Positions 1-9,934 of a stretch of DNA of 64,000 nucleotides are shown piece after piece (the first letter of the stretch is position 1; every line of letters begins with the position of its first letter). The notes under the pieces were generated by a model. That model had not been told where the DNA came from and made no database searches. It saw nothing but the letters and a program-made list of their open reading frames with translations. Source of the stretch: Aphrophora alni (Eukaryota > Arthropoda > Insecta > Hemiptera > Aphrophoridae); contig OY740772.1 of NCBI GenBank assembly GCA_963513935.1, forward strand, positions 9,876,607-9,940,606, read 5' to 3'. Both the position numbers and the translations under genes were made by a program.

Positions 1-428
1 TGTACACATTTTTTATATAGTTTTAAATTAAATCTTCCTCTTTTATCATTTCTTGGTGGTGTTTCTTGACCAACCCTGGTTCTTTTCCGATACTGACGCT
101 ACTAGTGTATTTTAAGACAAAGTGTATTTATTTTTTCTACTTTATTATAAAAATTAATAACGATGGAAAAGTATTCCCCCTTTAAACAACAAGGAAAAAG
201 TAGACTAGATTAAAGGTTTGCCAATACTATAACATATTACTTGTAATTCTCGACCTCTACCAAGCTTTGACTATATTCTTAAATCCCAGAATACTTTATC
301 TTGTAATTTATTACCACGGAGCAAAAGTTATGGACTTTCTCTTGTAACACTTTTCCCGACCTATCTTTTTATGTCAATTGATAATGTATAACCTCAAAAT
401 TTATAGTTCGTGAAGTTAAAAACTTATA
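1..428. other. AT-rich flank, nothing recognised
   Basis: This is the host DNA left of the retrotransposon. I see no convincing open frame, repeat or structured element in it. Confidence 0.5.
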
Positions 429-452
429 TATATCAATACTCACACACACACA

Positions 453-492
<40 letters not shown>
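429..492. repeat. (AC)n(AT)n tract, left half of an interrupted palindrome
   Basis: The sequence ATCAATACTC (432-441) runs into an (AC)n then an (AT)n tract that stops at the left LTR. The right flank of the element (9908-9931) reads as its reverse complement: AT repeat, GT repeat, GAGTATTGAT. The pre-insertion target was therefore a palindrome with an (AT)n apex. Because the target is AT repeat, the target-site duplication cannot be delimited; 4-6 bp of alternating AT is compatible. Confidence 0.8.
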
Positions 493-494
<2 letters not shown>

Positions 495-1632
495 TACAAC
501 GGACACAACCCGTTGTAGGTCCTGGATTTTGAATTTGTAATTAATTTTATAAATTTGAATAGTCCGGACTTACCGTGGGCTAAAGCCGCATGTAGGTCAC
601 GAAAATCATGTTGACGCGGGAGGGTAGTTATCTGGCTAAGTTAAACTCTTGGACCCTGCCTGTTCGAAAAGGAATAAGGACTTGTAAAAAATACTTAAAA
701 ACTAATACGGGAAGCCAAAATCCAGAAATTAAATAAAAACAAATATCTTCAGGAAATGCATTACTCTAACCGCGGGTGTATTTACTGCAAGATTAGATAA
801 TATAAAGGCACAAAGTTACGTAAAATAGAGACTATTAAAGTATGTAAAGAAATTCAAAATTCCTCTAAATTGAAAAAGAAAAGGTTTTTCAGGCTTATCA
901 TAAGAAGGCCTAAAATAAAGGTAAAATAAGTTTTTGCGAAATTTCGTTAAATAAAAAAGTTAATGTTAATCCACTCAGTTCAAATGATAAAAAAGTATAT
1001 AAAAAAGAAAGTTTTTTTAAATTCTAACCAAAACAAATTTTAGTAATAATAAACAAAATGTATAATTAAAAAGAAAAACTTGAAATTTTATTAAAGGGAA
1101 AAGATGACAGAATTCGCACCTTTACAGCAAGATAGAAAGTTAAACTTAAATTTTTATTAACTCAAAACGCTAAATAGTATGCTGATAACGTAGTTATGTA
1201 AAAAATAATCCAGTATTTAAAATATGTTTCGGGAGTAAAGGAAAGCCCAAGTTTGTAGAAAATCGTTTAACTCCCTAACCCTACAGCAAGACAACCAGAA
1301 GCAGAAAAAAAGAGAAAATCCGGCTAGTTAACACAAACCAAAAGGACATAAAGAAGTGAAAACAAAAAACCGGGAAAAACAAAAAACAAAGACTTTTCCG
1401 GGAGAAATGGCCGCGGAAAAACGTGCGCGGGTCGTGTACGCGAACCAAGAATCGTACGAACATCACTCTAGTTTGTGTGTAAAGAAGACAACGAGCTGAA
1501 TTCAAAAATGTCACTCTCAATAAAATAGGGAAAACCCTGGAGGAGTTACAAAGGAAAAGGATTTTCAATGGCCAAAACTGCACGGAGAGAGATAAGAGTG
1601 GAACAGTAGAAGGGGCTGGCTGAAGATGAGTC

Positions 1633-1640
1633 TATATAAA
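1633..1640 (+). promoter_or_regulatory. TATA box in the 5' LTR
   Basis: TATATAAA lies in the GC-richest part of the LTR, followed about 25 bp later by three tandem hairpin units. Transcription would start around 1660-1670, making 493 to about 1664 the U3 region. The start point is inferred from spacing only. Confidence 0.6.
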
Positions 1641-1664
1641 CGATTGCTCGGGGAAACTCGAGAG

Positions 1665-1772
1665 TCTTGATATTTCTTCGATGTAAGTGAACACATCGAG
1701 CTTTGATATTTCTGCGATGTAAGTGAACACATCGAGCCTTGATATTTCTGCGATGTAAGTGAACACATCGAG
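1665..1772 (+). repeat. Three 36-bp tandem hairpin repeats in the 5' LTR
   Basis: Three head-to-tail 36-bp units (1665-1700, 1701-1736, 1737-1772) differ at only a few bases. Each contains a hairpin CGATGT - AAGTGAAC - ACATCG. With the TATA box just upstream, they would be at or near the 5' end of the element RNA. A structural role in the RNA or a protein-binding array are both possible. Confidence 0.85.
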
Positions 1773-3061
1773 CCTTGATCTCGTTTTTTATAAAATACCA
1801 TAGTATGCAAAAAGCTAAGTATTTTCTTAGTTAGCCTAATAATTTGTATAACAAGTGTGAACATACGTCATTGCGATATTAATTTGGAATGCAGCAATAG
1901 ACACAACTATAATCTACAAGAACGTCAGTGGCAACTTAGTCATTACAAAGTTGGCCTAACTTGGATTATTCTGGAGAAGTAACATAACCTACATAGCAGC
2001 TGATACATGGAGTGATTCGTATAGCTTCCGGATAGGACTCCAGGACATCACCAGGCGACCACTTGGACATGCAACTTTAACGTCGAGAGAATAGCCGAAC
2101 CGGGACTTCAGACACGACATCACCACAACCATCTTTAAAAATTCATCCAACATTCTTCCAGACAACCCTACAGGGATCAACCTTCATCAACGAGACAACT
2201 TAACCAGGACGCAGAGCATCTGTAGCCTGCCATCGCTAAACAACGCTCGCGGACTTCATATCAAACGTCGCGACGCCTGGACAGTTGTGAAAAGGTCGGT
2301 AGAAACGTAAATACGTTAGTCCCTGATTAAATTTGCCTGAAATAAATTCAAATAAATTTATTTTAAAATACTGGGTTACTTAGGATGTTAGATTAGATAA
2401 AATATTTGTATTATTAATTAAAAATTAAATTCATTAAATCGTAAATTCGAATTAAATCTTTTATTAAAATATTAATTAAATCAAATTGGGTATATAATAT
2501 TAGAATAAATTATAGTTAGGTAAATAATTGGTTCTGCCTTGTAGTTTAAGAAATTATTATTAAATTGAAAGGAAAGTTATTATTTTGTATTTGTTGGAGA
2601 AAGTAAAATCCAAAAAGTTTTATTTTATGTTTGAAATAAAAAAAATAAAAAATTATTAAAATTTTATTTGTTTTATAAAAAATTTATTATTTACAAAAAC
2701 ACCTAGTATTCAAATATCCCAATAGTTTATGAGTTATAGATTAAGAATTGATACAGTGAAATTTCATAAAATATTTGCAAGCACAAATAAACAATTTACA
2801 AGGTTAGTTTCAGTGTACTCACTACTCAGAGGTTTACAAAAAGTAAAATCATTCACTTGTGTCCTAACTGAGCTAGAATCAAATATAAAGTACTGGAAGT
2901 ATAACGTAGAAGTTTTTTTTTAGTCAGGATATTCAGAAAACTGAATATTCGACACATAGTTATTTCACCTAGGCCAAACAAAGCGAGATTGCCTATAAAA
3001 CTTCCAGTAGGTGGAAATAACTTATTCTCAAACGAAAAACCGTTGAATAAATCGGTGTCCC

Positions 3062-3067
3062 AATAAA
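3062..3067 (+). terminator. Poly(A) signal near the end of the 5' LTR
   Basis: AATAAA lies 54 bp before the LTR end, the expected place for the 3' end signal of the element RNA. If this is used with the TATA box at 1633, the R region would span about 1.4 kb. Other AATAAA strings occur earlier (around 2341), so the choice is inferred. Confidence 0.45.
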
Positions 3068-3125
3068 AAGTGGGGTCCGAAAACATCATTCAACTTAACC
3101 AAGAAAAGGTTTACCGTTGGAGAGT

Positions 3126-3143
3126 TGGCGCCCAACGTGGGGC
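3126..3143 (+). promoter_or_regulatory. Primer-binding site for tRNA-Lys
   Basis: TGGCGCCCAACGTGGGGC starts 4 bp after the LTR. It is the exact complement of the last 18 bases (with CCA) of insect tRNA-Lys(CUU) as I recall it, and the match stops at base 18, the classical PBS length. Confidence 0.9.
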
Positions 3144-3541
3144 CCGATTTCACTTGTGGTTAAAAAATTAACCAAAAGTAAAATTCAGTCAAAAAACTAA
3201 CGTAAATTTATTTGTGCTTGAAACTGAGTATGTTAGCTTTAGAATTGTGTTTAATATTAAGCCATACTACTGCTATTTACTACGTCTGAAGTATTTCCCG
3301 GGTTCGTGTCGTATTAAGGTTCAGAGGGGGAGAGAGGAAATTAAAACATTAAAATTAATTAACCAATAAATTACATTTGTCGTGGTAAAATCGGAAAATT
3401 GGGGGGTGTAGGCCTAAAAAGATTGGAGTAAAAATAAATTAAAAATAATTTGGAGTTTTCCGACGCGACAGATCAAAACAAAATTAAATAAATAAAAACA
3501 ATTAAATCAAATTAAAATAGTTTAAAAAAGCAAAAGTTAAA
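3144..3541 (+). other. Retrotransposon leader (5' UTR)
   Basis: Non-coding A-rich leader between the PBS and the gag start codon. It would be expected to hold packaging or dimerisation signals, but I recognise no specific one. Confidence 0.5.
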
Positions 3542-4666
3542 ATGGCGGATAAGGAAATGAAAGAGTTCTTCGAACAATATAAAAAAGATAAAGAAGAAAG
3601 GGCGAAGAAAGATCTGGAAGAACTGGAAAGAAAAGAGGAAAGAAGACGGCTCAAGGATGAAAAAATCCGGGAAGAAAAGGAGGCAGGAAGGTTACAGCGA
3701 GAGAAGGAACAAAAAGAATTATACCACTTAATCTCTGGAAAGCTGGGAGACCTGGAACGAAGCCTGGAGGAAGAAAGCGTGAGGTGTAAGGAACAACAGA
3801 CCAAGGTGGAAGAGAAATATGCGAAAATTGAAGGAACGATCCATTTTCTGGAAGAAACGACGAGCACCATGAACACAGTAGATGAGGGCTTCAGAACAAT
3901 GGAAAGTCGGGTGCAACGCGTCGAAAAGAAAATAGGAGACGTGTTGAGTCAGGGAGGTGGTAGTAGGAGTGTAGGAATAATGATGCCGCGTTATGAGAGC
4001 GAAGCAACTAAAATTGAATTTTGGGGAAACAGTAAAGAAAGGCCTAAACAATTTTTAAGGGACATAGAAGGGTTAATGGACGAGTTGAATCCCTATTTAG
4101 AAGATAGGGAGAAGATTAAATTCATTAGACGCCATCTTAAAGGTTATGCACTCGAATGGTTTAACATAACAAACCGCGAAGAGATGAAGTATTCCGAATT
4201 TAAGGAAGCATTTTTAAATAATTACTGGTCGCTACAAAAACAAAAAGCGATCAGAAATTATATCGAAAACAATAAGTATGTAGAGAAGGGGAATGCTAGT
4301 AGAACAGAATATTTCTGTATGGTAGTAAATAAAGCTAGAGATTTAGATCCCCCCTTATCTGAAGGTTTCCTAGTATTCACAGTAATGCAACACTTTAGCG
4401 AACAAATTAGGCTAGCAAGCATAGGTAAGCCTACTGAAACGATTCAAGATGCGATAAACTTTTTAAACAATGTCGATATGATAGAGGAAAATCGGCGAGG
4501 CAGACCCCAGGACGCTCAAGATACGCAAAATAGGCAAAATTTCACACCTAGAAATAACCCCCCTATCCAAAGATCCTATGCTCAAAACCCAAATAACTCT
4601 AATCACCCAAGTTCCAATAAACCACGTCCTTTCAACTCAAATCCTAACCAGCAGAAAAAAAACTAA
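3542..4666 (+). CDS. gag: Retrotransposon Gag polyprotein
   Basis: Structural capsid protein of the element, 374 residues, intact. Residues 1-135 are extremely charged (Glu/Lys/Arg) and look like a long coiled coil. Residues 150-315 resemble the retrotransposon Gag capsid core, with IEFWG near 158, an AxxWF-type motif (ALEWF, about 203-207) and a KEAFLNNY helix. The tail (330-374) is rich in Asn, Pro and Gln. No CCHC zinc knuckle is present, so RNA binding would rely on the basic tail or on a partner Gag. The ATG at 3542 is the first in frame, in context aaaATGg. The stop TAA (4664) lies directly after a slippery heptamer. Gag could assemble its own particles or co-assemble with an autonomous element. 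Confidence 0.88.
   Translation: MADKEMKEFFEQYKKDKEERAKKDLEELERKEERRRLKDEKIREEKEAGRLQREKEQKELYHLISGKLGDLERSLEEESVRCKEQQTKVEEKYAKIEGTIHFLEETTSTMNTVDEGFRTMESRVQRVEKKIGDVLSQGGGSRSVGIMMPRYESEATKIEFWGNSKERPKQFLRDIEGLMDELNPYLEDREKIKFIRRHLKGYALEWFNITNREEMKYSEFKEAFLNNYWSLQKQKAIRNYIENNKYVEKGNASRTEYFCMVVNKARDLDPPLSEGFLVFTVMQHFSEQIRLASIGKPTETIQDAINFLNNVDMIEENRRGRPQDAQDTQNRQNFTPRNNPPIQRSYAQNPNNSNHPSSNKPRPFNSNPNQQKKN
4657..4663 (+). promoter_or_regulatory. -1 ribosomal frameshift site (gag to pro)
   Basis: The heptamer A AAA AAC is in the correct phase (AAA AAC are gag codons) and is followed at once by the gag stop TAA. After a -1 slip, frame 1 is open without interruption from 4663 to 6252, so the protease frame needs no start codon of its own. 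A weak stem between TTCTGCC (about 4676-4682) and GGCTGTAGAA (about 4710-4719) may serve as the downstream stimulator; this part is tentative. Confidence 0.8.
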
Positions 4667-6255
4667 TAAGTGAGGTTCTGCCAAAGGATGGATGTTTTCG
4701 GAATGACAGGGCTGTAGAAAAAACAATAAAACAAAAGATTAAAGTTAAAAAAGTTAAAGTGCAGGTAAATACCAAAAAGTTAGGAAATAAAAAAGTTACT
4801 CCTTGTAGTAGGATCGAACCTGAAGTAGGCGAAAAAGTCGTCGAAAAGGAGCGCGAATATCAACCTAAACAATTAGGTAGTTTAAATGTCAATATTAGAG
4901 AAGACTTGCTAGATAATAAGGACGAGCCAATTATAACTGAAAAACCCATAGAAGAAATACCCGCGATTCCAGTCGAACTTGGAACAAGTACCGGTTACCT
5001 TGAGATTGACACAGGAGCTGAAGTAAGCGTTATCCAACAGGATTACCTCGATCAATTAAAATCGGAAGATGTCAAAATCTTAGAATTACCGGTAGCGTGC
5101 CTAGAAATAATTGGGGCATTAAAAGGGAAGGTGCAAAAAATTAACAAGCAAGTCCTAATTGAAATTAAACTGTTAGATAAATGCGTAGATCTACAATTTT
5201 TGGTAGTAAAAGGTCTAAAATCTAGGATAATTATGGGATGTGACCTTTTATATAATTTACAAGCCAAAATAAACATGCAAGAAAAATTTGCAATGTTTAA
5301 AATAGGTCAGGATAATATTAAAATCCCGTTTATTGACAAAAAAGTTGCAATAACACGTTTAAAGGGAAAATGTTTTATTATTAATTCCCGATACTATAAA
5401 AACAATAAATCAATAAATTTAATTAAATCGGAGGTAATTAAATCCGACAAAATCGAGGCGATAAATACTAAACTCCAAACCAATAAGTTAAATGAAAATG
5501 AAATTAGCATAAATGAGTTAGTAAACAAAGCGGAAATCGTTAATGTACCGGAAATAGAAAAAACGGGCATCAACGATGTAATGGAAGGGAATTGTAGCAT
5601 GAGTCAAGACAGGAAGCCGGACACAACAGCTAGGAATATTGATAAGGTTAGGATACAAAACGAAGAAGGGTTGGATCAAATGATACCGAAGAGGTTATCT
5701 GTTCAACGAAGGAAGGGGCAAAAATCCAAAAATTTAATCGTACCTAAGATGCTATCTAAAGAAGCCAAGGACGAAATTTCGCGTAATAGGGCATTAAAAA
5801 AGATTAATGTACCAATTAAAGTTAGGTATAGTGGTGAAAAATATCCAGTTACCAACTACGCGTCGCGACGCAGCCAAAGTAGCCGAAACTGTAAATATTC
5901 AAATAAGCGTTGTAATCCAAATCAGGCGAAGTCAAGCACTGCACTACACTGTAAATATTCCGACCACTCGATTAACAATAAAAAGTATAATAATAAACAA
6001 TCACAAGAAGAATTAATATCTGTAGGAGGAACAGACACGCGTGACTACAATCAACTGTCAAAAGTGCGTGGAAAAATGTCTAAAGTCAGATTTAAAAACA
6101 CTGATATTTCTGTTGTAAATAAAACTAAATTAAGTAGGAAACATGTACGGTACAAAGAGAAAGTAGGCCAAATTGGAAGTCAGCTGTGTGGACTTAGACA
6201 AGGAGTGAAGACAGATATCAAATGTAAATATTATGAATTAGTAAACACTCAATGA
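4663..6255 (+). CDS. pro: Retropepsin with long basic tail, read by -1 frameshift
   Basis: Aspartic protease frame expected to be made as a Gag-Pro fusion. The active site DTGAEVSVI begins at 5008, and the flap and second hydrophobic-Gly motif IIMGCDLL follows about 75 residues later, normal spacing for a retropepsin that cleaves Gag as a homodimer. A stretch like INELVNKAEIV follows, resembling the linker that precedes reverse transcriptase in gypsy-type Pol. Then, instead of RT, there are roughly 230 residues of basic, Asn/Ser/Lys-rich sequence with no domain I recognise (two CKYS-type motifs are present). The frame ends at TGA 6253. No ATG lies near its start; GTG at 4759 is an unlikely initiator, so the heptamer defines the start. 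Confidence 0.82.
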   Translation, partial: LISEVLPKDGCFRNDRAVEKTIKQKIKVKKVKVQVNTKKLGNKKVTPCSRIEPEVGEKVVEKEREYQPKQLGSLNVNIREDLLDNKDEPIITEKPIEEIPAIPVELGTSTGYLEIDTGAEVSVIQQDYLDQLKSEDVKILELPVACLEIIGALKGKVQKINKQVLIEIKLLDKCVDLQFLVVKGLKSRIIMGCDLLYNLQAKINMQEKFAMFKIGQDNIKIPFIDKKVAITRLKGKCFIINSRYYKNNKSINLIKSEVIKSDKIEAINTKLQTNKLNENEISINELVNKAEIVNVPEIEKTGINDVMEGNCSMSQDRKPDTTARNIDKVRIQNEEGLDQMIPKRLSVQRRKGQKSKNLIVPKMLSKEAKDEISRNRALKKINVPIKVRYSGEKYPVTNYASRRSQSSRNCKYSNKRCNPNQAKSSTALHCKYSDHSINNKKYNNKQSQEELISVGGTDTRDYNQLSKVRGKMSKVRFKNTDISVVNKTKLSRKHVRYKEKVGQIGSQLCGLRQGVKTDIKCKYYELVNTQ

Positions 6256-7268
6256 ATGAAGATAGAAAATGACAGGAACTAAAGTAGGCTAGGATGGGAC
6301 GGTTTGCAACACAGCTGAACTAAAGTCAAGGGAAGTTCAAGGTCGACGGAAGTGGAGAGAGGGAACACGGCAGACTGAGAAGACTGAAATGAAGGAAGTA
6401 GGCCTAAATAAACAACTCAACGCATCTCAATTGATTGAAAGGCCTAAGTATTTCTATCTTACATGCTAATGTGTTTGCTAGTTTTAAATTAAATAGTAAT
6501 ACAGATCCAGGAAGAAAACGTTCGAATATAACCTACGAACAAATCAGGTGCCTGGAATGGCCTAATACACGAGTCAGGGGTGTATAGGGGTTGCATATTA
6601 ATTACCAGAAAATTAATTATGCGTAAAAGTTGTTAGGAGAATCGGAGTAGTTAGGATTCTGGAAGAAAGAAGTTTAACTAATAAACTAGGAAAAACTTAG
6701 AAAAAAAAAAAAAACTTAAACAAATAAACAATTAATTAATTAAAAAACTCTCAATTATTGTAATTGAAGCCACAAAGGCAAATAAAAAAAAAAAAAAAGG
6801 GTAATGTAAAATAAAACGTTTAAAAAACTCGGATTGTAAAAATTCGGGAAATATGAATGCAAGGAACATAACAGTAGTATAAAAATGTAATCCAGTAAAG
6901 TATTGTTAGTTAGTTATCAGGCAAATTAAAATGTGTCCCTGTATTTATATAAGTTGTGTACAGTATAAACATGTGTTTTCAGTGGAAGTGAACTCACCCA
7001 GTGAACATTTCAAAAGGAAATGTATACCATGTCATGTTGTATAAATGTAATTTCAGATTATGCAGAATAAGAAGAACAATTATATGTATAGTATGAATTG
7101 TATATATAAAAAATATGAATATGTAATCTGTAAATTGTTAGGATAGGAAGGCAGAACTAGATATAAGAATGTAATAAGATAGGAGGAAATTTGAAAGGGG
7201 AGTATTATTATATTTAGTGGTTTTCAATATCTTGGTTTTATGGCGGAGCCGATCAAACCAGATATCTT
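6256..7268 (+). other. Non-coding 3' interior of the retrotransposon
   Basis: About 1 kb without a useful open frame, A-rich, with short homopolymers near 6700 and 6787. The polymerase genes would normally be here or before here. I see no remnant of RT, RNase H or integrase. Confidence 0.6.
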
Positions 7269-7276
7269 AAGAGGGG
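7269..7276 (+). promoter_or_regulatory. Polypurine tract
   Basis: AAGAGGGG followed by TAG directly before the 3' LTR fits a plus-strand primer. A second purine run, GAAAGGGGAG, lies at about 7193-7202 and could be an alternative. Confidence 0.6.
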
Positions 7277-7279
7277 TAG

Positions 7280-9907
7280 CTTACAACGGACACAACCCGT
7301 TGTAGGTCCTGGATTTTGAATTTGTAATTAATTTTATAAATTTGAATAGTCCGGACTTACCGTGGGCTAAAGCCGCATGTAGGTCACGAAAATCATGTTG
7401 ACGCGGGAGGGTAGTTATCTGGCTAAGTTAAACTCTTGGACCCTGCCTGTTCGAAAAGGAATAAGGACTTGTAAAAAATACTTAAAAATTAATACGGGAA
7501 GCCAAAATCCAGAAATTAAATAAAAACAAATATCTTCAGGAAATGCATTACTCTAACCGCGGGTGTATTTACTGCAAGATTAGATAATATAAAGTCACAA
7601 AGTTACGTAAAATACAGACTATTAAAGTATGTAAAGAAATTCAAAATTCCTCTAAATTGAAAAAGAAAAGGTTTTTCAGGCTTATCATAAGAAGGCCTAA
7701 AATAAAGGTAAAATAAGTTTTTGCGAAATTTCGTTAAATAAAAAAGTTAATGTTAATCCACTCAGTTCAAATGATAAAAAAGTATATAAAAAAGAAAGTT
7801 TTTTAAATTCTAACCAAAACAAATTTTAGTAATAATAAACAAAATGTATAATTAAAAAGAAAAACTTGAAATTTTATTAAAGGGAAAAGATGACAGAATT
7901 CGCACCTTTACAGCAAGATAGAAAGTTAAACTTAAATTTTTATTAACTCAAAACGCTAAATAGTATGCTGATAACGTAGTTATGTAAAAATAATCCAGTA
8001 TTTAAAATATGTTTCGGGAGTAAAGGAAAGCCCAAGTTTGTAGAAAATCGTTTAACTCCCTAACCCTACAGCAAGACAACCAGAAGCAGAAAAAAAGAGA
8101 AAATCCGGCTAGTTAACACAAACCAAAAGGACATAAAGAAGTGAAAACAAAAAACCGGGAAAAACAAAAAACAAAGACTTTTCCGGGAGAAATGGCCGCG
8201 GAAAAACGTGCGCGGGTCGTGTACGCGAACCAAGAATCGTACGAACATCACTCTAGTTTGTGTGTAAAGAAGACAACGAGCTGAATTCAAAAATGTCACT
8301 CTCAATAAAATAGGGAAAACCCTGGAGGAGTTACAAAGGAAAAGGATTTTCAATGGCCAAAACTGCACGGAGAGAGATAAGAGTGGAACAGTAGAAGGGG
8401 CTGGCTGAAGATGAGTCTATATAAACGATTGCTCGGGGAAACTCGAGAGTCTTGATATTTCTTCGATGTAAGTGAACACATCGAGCTTTGATATTTCTGC
8501 GATGTAAGTGAACACATCGAGCCTTGATATTTCTGCGATGTAAGTGAACACATCGAGCCTTGATCTCGTTTTTTATAAAATACCATAGTATGCAAAAAGC
8601 TAAGTATTTTCTTAGTTAGCCTAATAATTTGTATAACAAGTGTGAACATACGTCATTGCGATATTAATTTGGAATGCAGCAATAGACACAACTATAATCT
8701 ACAAGAACGTCAGTGGCAACTTAGTCATTACAAAGTTGGCCTAACTTGGATTATTCTGGAGAAGTAACATAACCTACATAGCAGCTGATACATGGAGTGA
8801 TTCGTATAGCTTCCGGATAGGACTCCAGGACATCACCAGGCGACCACTTGGACATGCAACTTTAACGTCGAGAGAATAGCCGAACCGGGACTTCAGACAC
8901 GACATCACCACAACCATCTTTAAAAATTCATCCAACATTCTTCCAGACAACCCTACAGGGATCAACCTTCATCAACGAGACAACTTAACCAGGACGCAGA
9001 GCATCTGTAGCCTGCCATCGCTAAACAACGCTCGCGGACTTCATATCAAACGTCGCGACGCCTGGACAGTTGTGAAAAGGTCGGTAGAAACGTAAATACG
9101 TTAGTCCCTGATTAAATTTGCCTGAAATAAATTCAAATAAATTTATTTTAAAATACTGGGTTACTTAGGATGTTAGATTAGATAAAATATTTGTATTATT
9201 AATTAAAAATTAAATTCATTAAATCGTAAATTCGAATTAAATCTTTTATTAAAATATTAATTAAATCAAATTGGGTATATAATATTAGAATAAATTATAG
9301 TTAGGTAAATAATTGGTTCTGCCTTGTAGTTTAAGAAATTATTATTAAATTGAAAGGAAAGTTATTATTTTGTATTTGTTGGAGAAAGTAAAATCCAAAA
9401 AGTTTTATTTTATGTTTGAAATAAAAAAAATAAAAAATTATTAAAATTTTATTTGTTTTATAAAAAAATTATTATTTACAAAAACACCTAGTATTCAAAT
9501 ATCCCAATAGTTTATGAGTTATAGATTAAGAATTGATACAGTGAAATTTCATAAAATATTTGCAAGCACAAATAAACAATTTACAAGGTTAGTTTCAGTG
9601 TACTCACTACTCAGAGGTTTACAAAAAGTAAAATCATTCACTTGTGTCCTAACTGAGCTAGAATCAAATATAAAGTACTGGAAGTATAACGTAGAAGTTT
9701 TTTTTTTAGTCAGGATATTCAGAAAACTGAATATTCGACACATAGTTATTTCACCTAGGCCAAACAAAGCGAGATTGCCTATAAAACTTCCAGTAGGTGG
9801 AAATAACTTATTCTCAAACGAAAAACCGTTGAATAAATCGGTGTCCCAATAAAAAGTGGGGTCCGAAAACATCATTCAACTTAACCAAGAAAAGGTTTAC
9901 CGTTGGA
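7280..9907 (+). repeat. 3' LTR (2,628 bp)
   Basis: Nearly identical copy of 493-3121. It includes the TATA box (8418-8425), the three 36-bp hairpin repeats (8450-8557) and the AATAAA (9848-9853) that would end the element RNA. It could also drive transcription into the DNA to its right. Confidence 0.95.
8450..8557 (+). repeat. Three 36-bp tandem hairpin repeats in the 3' LTR
   Basis: Same three units as at 1665-1772, with no difference that I could see, again just downstream of TATATAAA (8418-8425). Confidence 0.85.
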
Positions 9908-9934
9908 ATATATATGTGTGTGAGTATTGATGAT
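9908..9934. repeat. Right half of the palindromic insertion site
   Basis: Reads (AT)n, (GT)n, then GAGTATTGAT: the inverse of 432-460 on the other side of the retrotransposon. Homology between the two arms ends beyond ATCAATACTC. Confidence 0.8.

Larger units (their letters stand above)
493..3121 (+). repeat. 5' LTR (2,629 bp)
   Basis: Starts CTTACAACGG and ends TTACCGTTGGA. It matches 7280-9907 with about four substitutions (for example C/T near 701, G/T near 808) and three 1-bp indels in homopolymers. The first bases form a perfect 8-bp hairpin, TACAACGG pairing with CCGTTGTA, and the LTR end again carries CCGTTGG. The ends are not the usual TG...CA. The LTRs make up over half of the element, which is very long for an insect LTR. 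Antisense open frames inside it are not supported as genes. Confidence 0.95.
493..9907 (+). mobile_element. Non-autonomous LTR retrotransposon (gag-protease only)
   Basis: Two long direct LTRs flank a 4.16-kb interior. In order the interior carries a primer-binding site for tRNA-Lys, gag, a -1 frameshift site, a protease frame with an unrelated basic tail, about 1 kb of non-coding DNA and a polypurine tract. There is no YXDD reverse transcriptase, RNase H or integrase in any frame, so movement would need enzymes from another element. The Gag type and the -1 gag/pro frameshift suggest a Ty3/gypsy-type origin (inference). The near-identical LTRs and undamaged coding frames mean a recent insertion. 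Comparable gag-only elements are known in plants as TR-GAG. A recent internal deletion from a full-length parent is the alternative. Confidence 0.93.

Noticed and set aside
1281..1864. Two overlapping minus-strand open frames of about 100 codons in the LTR (and their copies at 8066-8649)
   Set aside because: The identical pair is a consequence of LTR duplication. One frame simply translates the 36-bp tandem repeats; no domain, and they run against the element's direction.
2853..3089. Minus-strand open frame at the LTR end, longer in the 3' copy (9549-9875)
   Set aside because: Its length changes with a 1-bp indel in a T run between the two LTRs, so the frame is not maintained.
3502..4051. 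Minus-strand open frames opposite gag
   Set aside because: Shadows of the highly charged, purine-rich gag coding strand.
4759..4761. GTG as a start codon for the protease frame
   Set aside because: GTG initiation is not expected in animals, and the frame is open upstream to the slippery heptamer.
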